A DNA stretch of 42,497 nt from an uncultured Clostridia bacterium (GTDB lineage Bacteria > Bacillota > Clostridia > Oscillospirales > Acutalibacteraceae): the NCBI GenBank assembly GCA_944412495.1, contig CALYBL010000023.1, positions 1 through 42,497 on the forward strand, in the 5' to 3' direction. A model generated the notes under the pieces. That model did not search any database and was not told the origin of the DNA. It worked only from the letters and a program-made list of their open reading frames with translations. A program made the translations under genes and the position numbers. The stretch's first letter is position 1; the number at the start of each line of letters is the position of its first letter. This document shows positions 31,743-39,758 of this stretch, piece after piece.

Positions 31743-32420
31743 TCAGCCTTGCCGGCACGCCTTTTCGTCTGCAGACTTAAGTATTTTATCGACGTCCGCC
31801 GGCGTATCGGCAATATATTTTGCCCCTGCGCCAGCAAGAATATCCCTGCTTCTGTAGCCCCACGCAGCGCCTATCGGCAGCGCGCCGGCGCCTGCCGCCG
31901 TCTGCATATCGGTGTCTGAGTCTCCAACAAATGCGCATTCACACGGCTTTAATCCCATTTTACCGATTAATGTCAGTGTCAGCGTTGGGTCAGGCTTTGT
32001 CGGCATGCCGTCGATTTGACCGGTTACCGCGTCGAATATATCACCAAATATGGGACTAAGTATGTTGCCCAGAAGCACGTCCGGCTTGTTGGTGACAACC
32101 GCCAGCTTCATACCGTCCGCCTTAAGCCTTGAGAGGAGCGGAACTATGCCGTCGTACGGCTTTGTGCGCTTCTGGCTGTTTTTGTTGTAGTATTCAATAA
32201 ACAAGGATTTCATTTCGAGGGCTTCCTCCTCGGTGCAGCCCGGTGCGGCGGCGCTTACCAAATAGCCGAGTCCGTGTCCCACCATCTCCTTGACCTCGCC
32301 GGCGCTGTGCTCGGGATAACCGTACTCCTTAAGCGCATGGTTTATTGCTTCGGCCAAATCCTCAAGCGAATCAAGCAGTGTTCCGTCCAAATCAAAAATT
32401 ACAGCTTTTATTGTTTGCAT
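31743..32420 (-). CDS. HAD-superfamily phosphatase, phosphoglycolate phosphatase-like
   Basis: A 225-aa haloacid dehalogenase hydrolase with all four motifs: FDLDGTLLDS (nucleophile Asp10, acid/base Asp12), VVTNKP (motif II Thr), KPDP (motif III Lys) and VGDSDTDMQTA (motif IV aspartates). The helical cap after motif I (about 16-90) and the phrase SLEDLAEAINHAL are typical of phosphoglycolate phosphatase (Gph) and pyrophosphatase PpaX relatives. The substrate could be 2-phosphoglycolate from DNA repair or another small phosphate ester. ATGGAG lies 7 bases before the ATG. It is a lone gene on the minus strand, 96 bases from the tRNA. Confidence 0.9.
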   Translation of the reverse strand: MQTIKAVIFDLDGTLLDSLEDLAEAINHALKEYGYPEHSAGEVKEMVGHGLGYLVSAAAPGCTEEEALEMKSLFIEYYNKNSQKRTKPYDGIVPLLSRLKADGMKLAVVTNKPDVLLGNILSPIFGDIFDAVTGQIDGMPTKPDPTLTLTLIGKMGLKPCECAFVGDSDTDMQTAAGAGALPIGAAWGYRSRDILAGAGAKYIADTPADVDKILKSADEKACRQG

Positions 32421-32741
32421 TTATATACTCCATTTGTTTTTTCTTTAAAGCACACGGCAAAATTGCCCTCAGATGATATATGTTAACTTCACTTTTGCAT
32501 CTGACCGCCGGATGATAACAACGCGTAAAATCTCTGCCTCCTGCTATGGGCAGAGATTTTACGGTTATATGATTCCTTTTAAGACATGCCGCTCATAAAA
32601 GCACGATAAGTGCTCGACATGCGCAATTTTATCATTATGGAAGAGAAGCGCGGCACTTATACGGCCAAGAGAGCAGGCTTTATTCGTGCCGCAGCTGCGC
32701 CGTAGGGCGGAAGCTGCAAGGACTGTCAGCCTGTCGGCAAA
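32421..32741. other. intergenic stretch between HAD and aldose epimerase genes
   Basis: The main content is the perfect 15-bp hairpin at 32524-32563. GACATGC occurs twice about 30 bases apart (near 32582 and 32613). No gene is visible. Confidence 0.4.
32524..32563 (-). terminator. perfect 15-bp hairpin, probable terminator of the epimerase gene
   Basis: Arms CGTAAAATCTCTGCC and complement (32524-32538, 32549-32563) with a 10-base loop. The outer arms hold AAAA/TTTT, so it could work in both directions, but no separate T-run follows and the epimerase stop codon is 180 bases away. Confidence 0.45.
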
Positions 32742-33620
32742 TTACAGCTGGGTTATACTGAAGCTGTGCTCGCGCACTTCACCGGAGGGCAGCATTATGA
32801 TGTCCTGCTTGTCGGCAAGGTTGTCGTTTTCAACATCCCTCGTCGCGGTGGAGGTCCACGGCTCAAGGCATACAAACGGCGCGTCGTTGACGGCCGACCA
32901 CATTGCAAAATGCTTAAAGCCGCTGAAGTCAAATCTCACGCCGCGGCCGCTGACTGTCGAATAAAGCTCAACATAGGAGGATTTGACATTCTGTATCACT
33001 ATCGCGTCATTATAGAAAAGGGAATGAGTGAGCTTTAAGGTATCCATATTGTCAAAGTGCATAGACGGCTTTTTGGTCAGCACAAGTCCATTTTCCATAT
33101 CTATCGACGGGCAGTCGCAGGTCTCGGGCTTTGAGAATTTTATGACATAGTCTTCAAAGCTTTCGCCGCTTACCAGCGGTACGTTTATTGCCGGGTGCCC
33201 GCCCAGACAGTAGGGCATGTCCGCGCCGCCGCAGTTTTTCACCTTAAAGGACTGCATAAGAGTGTTGGAGCGCAGCTCAAATTCTACCGCCAGCTCAAAA
33301 TCAAAGGGATAATGCGAGCGGCTCTCATCGTTGGCGCGCAGAGTAAACACAGCGCGGTCGCTGCGCTTTTCGGAAACGTCAAACTCCATCCTGCGCGCTA
33401 TGCCGTGACGCTGCATCTCGTATTCCTTGCCGTTGATTACTGTCTTTTTATTGCGCAGTGCGCCGACTATAGGAAAAAGTATGGGAGCGCGCGAGCCCCA
33501 GTATTCCTTGTCGCCGTGCCAGATATATTCCAGACCCATTGAGTCGGAGAAGGACATTAGCTGTGCGCCGAGTGTGTCTATTTTCGCAGAGGATATGCCG
33601 TTTTCAAGCGTTATTATCAT
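32742..33620 (-). CDS. aldose 1-epimerase-like protein
   Basis: A 292-aa galactose mutarotase-fold protein, which interconverts alpha and beta anomers of hexoses. Visible active-site elements are Arg44 (SRAPILFPIVG), His72 (QRHGIARRMEF), His142 (CLGGHPAINVPL) and Glu253 (VCLEPWTS), the expected acid/base residues. The sequence is of the LacX/YihR-like branch rather than classic GalM, so the sugar may be a phosphate or another hexose. GGGGG lies 8 bases before the ATG and a promoter lies upstream. No sugar transporter or kinase is adjacent. Confidence 0.92.
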   Translation of the reverse strand: MIITLENGISSAKIDTLGAQLMSFSDSMGLEYIWHGDKEYWGSRAPILFPIVGALRNKKTVINGKEYEMQRHGIARRMEFDVSEKRSDRAVFTLRANDESRSHYPFDFELAVEFELRSNTLMQSFKVKNCGGADMPYCLGGHPAINVPLVSGESFEDYVIKFSKPETCDCPSIDMENGLVLTKKPSMHFDNMDTLKLTHSLFYNDAIVIQNVKSSYVELYSTVSGRGVRFDFSGFKHFAMWSAVNDAPFVCLEPWTSTATRDVENDNLADKQDIIMLPSGEVREHSFSITQL

Positions 33621-34043
33621 TTTATATTACCCCCATATGATTAAATACTTTATTTTGTGCAAAAATATCGGTATAATTATTTCATATCTTTCATTCCCTG
33701 TCAAGATTGATGTGGGCTTATCGCAGCCCGCCGGGCCTTAATATTTTGCTTTCTGTCAATATATTATAAACAGGGCCTTTTGAAAAATTACATTCGTGTC
33801 CGGCTGCCGAAAAGCTCCCTATCACATAATAAAAACCGGAGCAGACGCTCGGCTGTGCGGCTATGCTTTTGGACGGATACATCCTTTGTCCCAATGGCGC
33901 AGAGTGTGCCGATGTTTGCTGCTTTCCGCTTTTTTAGCACTTTGCCGCGCTTGCGGAATACAGGAGAGCAAACGCAATTGGTCAATGCCGGAAGCGGATA
34001 GTCATATGTTATTTTACAGTATGCTTTGAAAGAGGCGGAGATT
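33621..34043. other. intergenic stretch between divergent epimerase and SDR genes
   Basis: It holds the epimerase promoter at 33676-33704. Frames in the second half (33780-34030) lack binding sites and family resemblance. I could not place a promoter for the dehydrogenase gene. Confidence 0.4.
33676..33704 (-). promoter_or_regulatory. promoter of the aldose epimerase gene
   Basis: On the minus strand TTGACA (33704-33699), a 17-base spacer and AATAAT (33681-33676), 56 bases before the start codon. Confidence 0.65.
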
Positions 34044-34829
34044 ATGGATTTAAACGGAAAGAGGATACTTATTACCGGGGCGTCCTCCGGCATAGGACGC
34101 GAAATACTGCGTAAGCTTATAGACGGCAGGGAATGCAAAATAGCTGCCGTCGCAAGGGATGTCGGAGGTCTGTACGGGATATCCGACAGCGTGACGCCGC
34201 TGGCATACGACCTGAGCGTGAGGGAGAATATAGACAGGGCCGTAGATGAGGCTATAAAAGCTATGGGCGGCATAGACTGCGTAATAGCCTGCGCCGGCTT
34301 TGGATATTTTGAAAAGTTCAGCGGAAAGGACTATGACCACATAGAATACATTTACGATGTAAACGTGGTTGCGCCTCTTTATATGCTGCAGCTTCTGCTG
34401 GACAGGACGGAGGGCGACATAAGCTTTACTGTGATAGCCTCCGCGCTGGGAAAAATGGGGCTTGCCGGCTATTCGCTGTACTGCAGCAGCAAATTTGCGC
34501 TCGACGGGTTTGCCTGCGCCTTTAAATATGAGAAGCCGCGCCGGCTTCACTATATGACTGTGTACCCGGCAGGAGTAGACGATACAAGATTTTACATCAA
34601 AAATTCAGACGATATGCCGCTTCCTGGCCCTATGCAGCGTATAGACAGGGTTGCATCGTCCGTCATAAAGGGAATAGAAAAGTCAAAGCGCTCGGTTTAT
34701 ACCAGTGCCTTTTTCCGAACTGTGCATGCGCTCAACAGATTTCTCCCGTTTGTGCTGCCGGTTTATCAGAATTTATATAAAGGCAAATTTTACGCATGGC
34801 TTGCCAAAAAAGAGCAAAATAAAAATTAA
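34044..34829 (+). CDS. short-chain dehydrogenase/reductase
   Basis: A 261-aa classical SDR with an N-terminal Rossmann fold. It has TGASSGIG (11-18), CAG in place of NAG (83-85), Asn107, Ser133 and Tyr146-xxx-Lys150 (YCSSK), so the full catalytic tetrad is present. AARD-like VARD after strand 2 suggests NADP preference. The C-terminal 40 residues (HALNRFLPFVLPVYQNLYKG) form an amphipathic or hydrophobic helix, as in SDRs that act on membrane lipids; the substrate is unknown. I chose the ATG at 34044, preceded by AGAGGCGGAG; an upstream TTG in frame at 34026 has no site. Confidence 0.9.
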   Translation: MDLNGKRILITGASSGIGREILRKLIDGRECKIAAVARDVGGLYGISDSVTPLAYDLSVRENIDRAVDEAIKAMGGIDCVIACAGFGYFEKFSGKDYDHIEYIYDVNVVAPLYMLQLLLDRTEGDISFTVIASALGKMGLAGYSLYCSSKFALDGFACAFKYEKPRRLHYMTVYPAGVDDTRFYIKNSDDMPLPGPMQRIDRVASSVIKGIEKSKRSVYTSAFFRTVHALNRFLPFVLPVYQNLYKGKFYAWLAKKEQNKN

Positions 34830-35148
34830 ACTGCAACATATTCTTTTATAATTTTAGCACATGGTTAGAAGGCCGATTTTAAACTAATATCTATATGTAG
34901 CTATGCTGCGCAGAGCATGTAGTCTGGCGGCATACAGTACAGCAACCGAAACGGAAGAGGTATACATAGCGTAAGACGCCGTGGATGGAGACAGCGTACA
35001 TGCTCTGCGCGCTGTCCCGGCTTTGAATTGACCGTGGCAAGGTGTGTGCAATCCGGCCGCAAAGCCGCCTTAATTCATGACTCAGCCTCGTGTTTTGTGC
35101 AATATTCAATTTGGGCGCACAGAAAATAATATACATGATAAATAATAC
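34830..35148. other. intergenic stretch upstream of the rplS promoter
   Basis: The main content is the 103-base fold-back at 34908-35010. The remainder shows no gene; the minus-strand frame across 34891-35154 runs through the fold-back and lacks a binding site. Confidence 0.4.
34908..35010. repeat. 103-base fold-back element, possible structured RNA
   Basis: Perfect 14-base inverted ends (GCGCAGAGCATGTA and complement, 34908-34921 and 34997-35010), with GTCT/AGAC able to pair just inside, enclose about 65 further bases that hold smaller complementary segments. It is directly flanked by GCT on both sides. No T-run follows, so it is not a simple terminator. Confidence 0.6.
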
Positions 35149-35177
35149 TTGCAATTTTGGCAGAGGTGTGGTAAAAT
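35149..35177 (+). promoter_or_regulatory. rplS: sigma-A promoter of rplS
   Basis: TTGCAA (35149-35154), a 17-base spacer and TAAAAT (35172-35177). The predicted start falls at the first base of the leader's closing stem. Confidence 0.75.
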
Positions 35178-35179
35178 CT

Positions 35180-35302
35180 ATAGGATTCTTGCCGCTGTTC
35201 GCTTTCTCAGCGGGGGTTAATGTATAAGCATTAAAGCAGGCAGTCCTATGCCGAGGAGATATAATCGGTACGAATGCCGGACAAAAACAGGAGGACTATA
35301 TT
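35180..35302 (+). promoter_or_regulatory. rplS: structured rplS leader, candidate L19 autoregulatory element
   Basis: A closing stem ATAGGA/TCCTAT (35180-35185 with 35244-35249), with an inner GCC/GGC, surrounds two hairpins: CCGCTG/CAGCGG (35192-35213) and TTAATG/CATTAA (35217-35234), a three-way-junction layout. AGGAGG and the ATG follow. Firmicutes rplS genes often carry an L19-binding leader; I assign this by position and structure, not by a checked consensus. Confidence 0.6.
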
Positions 35303-35644
35303 ATGGATATGGTAAAAAATCTGTCTGACGGCTACATGAAAAAAGACGCTCCGTCCGTTGAGATAGGCAGCACCGTCAGGGTAAACGTAAAGATTCGCGA
35401 GGGCGAGCGCGAGAGGATACAGGCCTTTGAGGGCACTGTAATAGCTAAAAACGGAAGCGGAATTGCGGAAACCTTCACCGTGCGCAGGGTAGCCTACGGC
35501 GTCGGTGTTGAGAGGGTATTTCCTGTACACTCACCTAATGTGGCGGAGGTTATTACTATACGCAGAGGCCGTGTGCGCCGTTCCAAGCTCTATTATCTGC
35601 GCGACAGGCTCGGCAAGGCAGCAAAGGTAAGGGAAAAGCTTTAA
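35303..35644 (+). CDS. rplS: 50S ribosomal protein L19
   Basis: A large-subunit protein near the 30S/50S interface, 113 aa, the usual length. Conserved stretches are [40 protein letters not shown] and [26 protein letters not shown] lies 8 bases before the ATG. The gene has a clear promoter, a structured leader and a terminator directly after it, so it is its own transcript. It heads the rplS-lepB-rbgA-rnhB block typical of Firmicutes. Confidence 0.98.
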   Translation: MDMVKNLSDGYMKKDAPSVEIGSTVRVNVKIREGERERIQAFEGTVIAKNGSGIAETFTVRRVAYGVGVERVFPVHSPNVAEVITIRRGRVRRSKLYYLRDRLGKAAKVREKL

Positions 35645-35654
35645 ATATCAGCTT

Positions 35655-35680
35655 AAGGGCGGAAATACCGCCCTTTTTTG
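35655..35680 (+). terminator. rplS: terminator of rplS
   Basis: AAGGGCGG and CCGCCCTT arms, a 5-base loop and TTTTTTG, 10 bases after the stop codon. Confidence 0.92.
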
Positions 35681-36079
35681 CTTTTTGAGGACCCTGCCGT
35701 TTTAGGATTATAACAGCAGTAAGATGTGATTTGTTTTTTCGAAATGCATCTGTTATGAAGTGTGCAGCGGCACGAAGGCCGACAAGATGTTATGTGCCGC
35801 AATGCCGTCGGTGTAATGGCCCCGCGGCTCTTACAGATGACGGGCGTCTCCAATCTGTGCCCGTGTCTAATCGAACATCGGCGCGGCTGTGTTGTTGTCT
35901 TTTTGCCGGTGATAAGGCGGATATAATCCGAACTTTGTATTTAAGATTCTGCCGCAGTGATTGCATAACCGGCTTCCAAGACGGCAAAATCAAAGCAATT
36001 TTTGCTGAAATGCGACCGTATAATACAGGTGCCGGAGTGAAATGGATTTGTAAAAAAATTATTAAATTCCAAAATGCTG
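35681..36079. other. non-coding stretch between rplS and lepB
   Basis: I see no gene, repeat or RNA. Frames across it lack binding sites. Confidence 0.4.
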
Positions 36080-36152
36080 TTTTTTCCGTTTTTGGTTAAT
36101 GATATAATAATTATTTAAGAGAAGCTGTAATACAGCTTAAAATTACTCTTAA
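36080..36152 (+). promoter_or_regulatory. possible lepB promoter and leader hairpin
   Basis: A perfect TATAAT (36103-36108) has only a poor -35 (TTTTTT, 36080-36085) 17 bases upstream. A hairpin starts at the expected +1: outer arms TTAAGAG/CTCTTAA (36115-36121, 36146-36152) and inner arms AAGCTGT/ACAGCTT (36122-36128, 36132-36138). The outer arm ends in the first bases of the AAGGAG binding site, so folding could limit translation. Confidence 0.4.
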
Positions 36153-36167
36153 GGAGACATATACGGA

Positions 36168-36746
36168 ATGCTGTATCAGCCGAAAGCAAAGAAAAAAAGA
36201 CGTTTTTCCGCCGTTTATGACTGGCTTGGAACACTTATTGTGTCTATTATTGCCGTTATTATAATTTTGACCTTCTTTTTCCGCATAGTGGTGGTAGACG
36301 GCTCATCGATGATGGATACGCTTCAGCACAGAGATGTGCTTGTTATGAGGCAGTTCAACTATAAGCCGGAGGTCGGCGATATAGTGATAATAAGCCGGAA
36401 TTATGAAAATGACGTATTGTATCAGGAGACGTCGGCAAAATCGGTGATAATAAAGCGCATAATTGCGGTAGGCGGCCAGACGGTGGACATAGACACCGAA
36501 GCCGGAATAGTGTATGTCGACGGCGAAGCGATTGACGAGCCTTATATCAAGGATCCGACAACAGTAAACCGCGGCACTGAGTATCCGCTTTATGTTGAGG
36601 AGGGCAAGGTATTCGTCATGGGCGACAACCGCCTTGTGTCGCTTGACAGCCGCTCGTCTGAGGTCGGGCTTATTGACAGCAAGTATATACTCGGAAAGGC
36701 GATAATAAGACTGTTCCCCATAAGCAAGGTAGGCTCTATATATTAA
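36168..36746 (+). CDS. lepB: type I signal peptidase, first copy
   Basis: A membrane-anchored Ser/Lys protease that removes signal peptides, 192 aa. One N-terminal anchor (about 18-42) follows a basic cytoplasmic start (KAKKKRRF). The catalytic Ser47 is in GSSMMDTL and the Lys96 in IIKRIIAVGG; box E is GDNRLVSLDSR. The usual Pro of the SMxPTL box is Asp here. AAGGAG lies 11 bases before the ATG. It is followed after 17 bases by a second signal peptidase of the same type, probably on one transcript with rbgA. Confidence 0.95.
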   Translation: MLYQPKAKKKRRFSAVYDWLGTLIVSIIAVIIILTFFFRIVVVDGSSMMDTLQHRDVLVMRQFNYKPEVGDIVIISRNYENDVLYQETSAKSVIIKRIIAVGGQTVDIDTEAGIVYVDGEAIDEPYIKDPTTVNRGTEYPLYVEEGKVFVMGDNRLVSLDSRSSEVGLIDSKYILGKAIIRLFPISKVGSIY

Positions 36747-36763
36747 GCAGAGGTCGAATAGGT

Positions 36764-37324
36764 ATGAAAAAAGAAACAATAAAAGGCATGTATGACACGA
36801 TAGGAATAATAATTATTCCGCTTATAGCGGTAATTGTGCTGTTTACTTTTTTCTTCAGAGTAGTGGGTGTGGACGGCGAATCCATGATGAACACTCTTGA
36901 AGACGGCGACAGGGTGATAATAAGTATAATGAGCGACCCGCAGCCCGGCGATATAGTCGTTGTTTCGCGCAATTATAATAATGATGAAGCGGAGATAGAG
37001 CAGAGGGGCAGCACACCGATAATAAAGCGTGTTATAGCTGTGGGCGGCCAGACGGTGGACATCGACGACGACGGAAATGTGATAGTCGACGGCGTTATGC
37101 TGGACGAGCCGTATATTGCTGACCAGAATCAAAGAAGGATAGGTGACGTAGAGTTCCCAGTAACAATAAGGGAAGGCTATATCTTTGTGATGGGAGACAA
37201 CAGGAATGTCTCTCACGACAGCAGATTTACCTCTATAGGCGAGATGGGCCAGATAAACAAAAAGTATGTACTCGGCAAGGCTATTGTGAGGTTTTTCCCG
37301 TTTGATGAGATGTGCGTGCTTTAG
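36764..37324 (+). CDS. lepB: type I signal peptidase, second copy
   Basis: A 186-aa paralogue of the preceding gene. It has an N-terminal anchor (about 12-34), catalytic Ser40 in GESMMNTL, Lys88 in IIKRVIAVGG and box E GDNRNVSHDSR. The Pro position of the SMxPTL box is Asn. The two copies share VIAVGGQTVDID-type core sequence but differ in the insert after it, so they may favour different signal peptides. AGAGGT precedes the ATG. Confidence 0.95.
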   Translation: MKKETIKGMYDTIGIIIIPLIAVIVLFTFFFRVVGVDGESMMNTLEDGDRVIISIMSDPQPGDIVVVSRNYNNDEAEIEQRGSTPIIKRVIAVGGQTVDIDDDGNVIVDGVMLDEPYIADQNQRRIGDVEFPVTIREGYIFVMGDNRNVSHDSRFTSIGEMGQINKKYVLGKAIVRFFPFDEMCVL

Positions 37325-37421
37325 CCAAGGCTTTGCGCATAACAGGCATTTGACGTTAAAAGCCGGGCTTTATCGAGCTGTGATAAAACGCCGCTTTCGG
37401 GCGGCCGTAAAGGAGAAGGGC

Positions 37422-38273
37422 ATGGAAGAAAGCCGGATACAATGGTTTCCAGGACATATGGCGCGCACACGCCGGCGCATAAAGGAAAGCTTAAGCCTTG
37501 TGGACGCGGTGTGCGAAATAGTCGACGCGAGGATACCGCGCAGCAGCCGCAACCCCGATTTGGATTCCATAATCGGCTCAAAGCCGCGGCTGATAATCAT
37601 GAACAAAGCTGATTTGGCGGACGAGGGTGCCACCGCCGCGTGGGCGAAATGCTTTGTCTCGCAGGGCTGCCGCACAATGACGTCGGACAGCAAAAAGGGC
37701 ACCGGTGTAAAGCAGTTTATACCGGAGATAAAGCTGCTGCTGAGCGACAAGCTTGAAAGATACCGCGAAAAGGGCATGCGCGGCAGAATGCTGAGGGTAA
37801 TGATAGTCGGCATACCCAATGTCGGAAAATCCTCTTTTATAAACAAGCTCGCCGGCCGCAGCGCGAAGGTAGAGGACCGTCCCGGAGTGACGAGGGGAAA
37901 CCAGTGGTTTTCGCTCGGCGGCGGGGTCGAGGTCATGGATACGCCGGGCGTGCTGTGGCCGAAATTTGACGACGCTGCGGCAGGTGAAATGCTGGCCTTC
38001 ACCGGCGCGGTCAAGGACACGATAATAGATATTGAGCATCTTGCCTTAAGGCTTATAGAGACGCTTACACCGGAATATACGTCAAGCATATGCGAGCGTT
38101 TTAAGGTCGAGCCGGAGGAGGACGCCGTGCATATGCTTGAAAAAATAGCGCTTCGGCGCGGCATGCTGATACGCGGCGGAGAGCCGGACATGGAGCGTGC
38201 GTCGGTGATGCTTTTGGACGAATTTAGAGCCGGGAAGTTAGGCCGGATAACGCTGGAGCTGCCCGGTATATAA
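37422..38273 (+). CDS. rbgA: ribosome biogenesis GTPase RbgA (YlqF)
   Basis: A circularly permuted GTPase needed for late 50S assembly, 283 aa. The motif order is permuted as expected: G4 NKAD (61-64) precedes the P-loop GIPNVGKSS (130-138) and G3 DTPG (173-176, in MDTPGVLWPK). The N-terminus MEESRIQWFPGHMARTRR is diagnostic for YlqF. A C-terminal ANTAR-like RNA-binding domain (about 195-283) follows. AAAGGAG lies 6 bases before the chosen ATG; 40 further open codons upstream overlap the lepB end and are not used. It sits directly downstream of the signal peptidases, as in Bacillus. Confidence 0.96.
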   Translation: MEESRIQWFPGHMARTRRRIKESLSLVDAVCEIVDARIPRSSRNPDLDSIIGSKPRLIIMNKADLADEGATAAWAKCFVSQGCRTMTSDSKKGTGVKQFIPEIKLLLSDKLERYREKGMRGRMLRVMIVGIPNVGKSSFINKLAGRSAKVEDRPGVTRGNQWFSLGGGVEVMDTPGVLWPKFDDAAAGEMLAFTGAVKDTIIDIEHLALRLIETLTPEYTSSICERFKVEPEEDAVHMLEKIALRRGMLIRGGEPDMERASVMLLDEFRAGKLGRITLELPGI

Positions 38274-38403
38274 TAATATACATATATTTTGTGCATGCCG
38301 GGCTGTCTGCCGGACGTGCCTTTATTCAGACGGTGAAAACGCCGCCGCGCATAAACGGGAATATCCTCCGGTGCTGTGTGCGGCATGAAAGGGGAAGCTG
38401 CAA

Positions 38404-39021
38404 ATGCCTACATATGACATGGAAAACGCCCTTATATCAAAGGGATATAAGATGATATGCGGCGTGGACGAAGCGGGGAGAGGACCGCTTGCCGGCCCGG
38501 TGTTTGCCGCGGCCGCTGTTTTAAATATCGGCGATGAGATAGTAGGCCTCGACGACTCAAAAAAGCTTTCGGAGAAAAAGCGCGCGATGCTGTTTGACGT
38601 TATAAGAGAGCGTGCGGTATGCTTTGCGGTGGCATCTGCGAGCGTGGAGGAGATAGAACGGCTCAACATACTCGGCGCTGCCATGCTGGCTATGACGCGG
38701 GCGGTAGATATGCTTCCTCAGCCGGCTGACTGCGCTATAATAGACGGCAACAGGGTGCCGGACTCCTTAAAAGGAAGAGCGGTGAGTCTTGTAAAGGGGG
38801 ATTCCTTGTCAATGTCCGTCGCCGCCGCGTCGGTGCTGGCAAAGGTCAGCCGTGACAGATACATGGAAAAAATGGCGGCCGAGTATCCCGAATATAACTT
38901 TGCAAAGTCGAAGGGCTATGGCACGAAAGAGCATATTGAGCTTATCAAAAAATACGGGCCGTGCCCGATACACCGCCCCTCGTTTTTGAAAAAGATACTT
39001 GCAGACAATTCACACCGCTGA
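38404..39021 (+). CDS. rnhB: ribonuclease HII
   Basis: Removes RNA from RNA-DNA hybrids and single ribonucleotides from DNA, 205 aa. The catalytic start is CGVDEAGRGPLAGPV (Asp22, Glu23), followed by LDDSKKLSEKKR, the Asp in AIIDGN, and ASVLAKVSRDRYM with its catalytic Asp. HRPSF near the C-terminus is conserved. AGGGGA lies 8 bases before the ATG. It follows rbgA by 130 bases in the conserved Firmicutes order. Confidence 0.97.
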   Translation: MPTYDMENALISKGYKMICGVDEAGRGPLAGPVFAAAAVLNIGDEIVGLDDSKKLSEKKRAMLFDVIRERAVCFAVASASVEEIERLNILGAAMLAMTRAVDMLPQPADCAIIDGNRVPDSLKGRAVSLVKGDSLSMSVAAASVLAKVSRDRYMEKMAAEYPEYNFAKSKGYGTKEHIELIKKYGPCPIHRPSFLKKILADNSHR

Positions 39022-39395
39022 AGGATTTGTGCTGGAGATATCATCGTGTAAAGGATAATTTTTGCAGGATAATCTTATCGCGCGTCCGAGCCGGCTTGTG
39101 CGCTGTGAGTATAGGCGGCGAATGCAATATCGGCGTTATCCGTTTTGCGTGGTAAGCGCCTGTGACGGTATATTTATGCTCTCTCGCTGTAATGAAAATG
39201 GGCGGCGCTTTGGCGGTGAGCAATACAGTTCTAAAGCCGGTTGATACAGTCGGCAGCCTCTTTGCATTAGAATAGGGATATGAGGCAAAAACGGTTTTTG
39301 CATGGCGGGCTTCACACGATGCCGGCGACAGGTTTAGTCCGGACGGTTTAGCCGGCACAGCATTATATGAGCAATTTAAGAGAGGCGGTTTTGCT
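39022..39395. other. intergenic stretch between rnhB and yraN
   Basis: I see no gene. The yraN frame remains open upstream to a TAG near 39275 but without another start codon. A minus-strand frame spanning 39041-39421 overlaps the yraN start and has no binding site. Confidence 0.4.
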
Positions 39396-39758
39396 ATGGA
39401 CGGAGCAGCCGGAGAGAGCATCGCGGCAGAATACCTTGAGCAGCACGGGTACGGCGTAGTATGCAGAAATTACCGCAGCCGCTATGGTGAAATAGATATA
39501 ATTGCCATAAAAAATGAATATATTGTATTTGCGGAGGTAAAGTCTCGGTCTCAGCGATTTGCGGGCCTCCCGCGCGAGGCTGTGGATGCGGGAAAGCAGA
39601 AAAGAATAATCAAAACCGCGCTTATGTACCTGTCACAGAACGAAGCAAAGGCACAGCCCCGCTTTGACGTCATAGAAGTGAATCAGATCGGACGTAAATA
39701 TTATGTCAACCATATTGAAAACGCGTTCGATTTGAGGGGATATGATGAAGCTTTTTGA
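39396..39758 (+). CDS. YraN family (UPF0102) nuclease-like protein
   Basis: A 120-aa protein of the YraN family, a restriction-endonuclease-like fold. GESIAAEYLEQHGYGVVCRN and RYGEIDIIA-(8)-VFAEVKSRS show the nuclease-type residues Glu32, Asp34, Glu47 and Lys49. Members are proposed to act on Holliday junctions or in recombination, but the function is not established. AGAGAGG lies about 10 bases before the ATG. Its 3' end overlaps the dipeptidase start by about 14 bases, so the two are translationally coupled. The position after rnhB is the conserved one. Confidence 0.92.
   Translation: MDGAAGESIAAEYLEQHGYGVVCRNYRSRYGEIDIIAIKNEYIVFAEVKSRSQRFAGLPREAVDAGKQKRIIKTALMYLSQNEAKAQPRFDVIEVNQIGRKYYVNHIENAFDLRGYDEAF

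Noticed and set aside
37370-38386. Minus-strand frame of 338 codons
   Set aside because: Antisense to rbgA; long only because of the codon usage of the true gene.
39041-39421. Minus-strand frame of 126 codons between rnhB and yraN
   Set aside because: Overlaps the yraN start, has no binding site and resembles no family.
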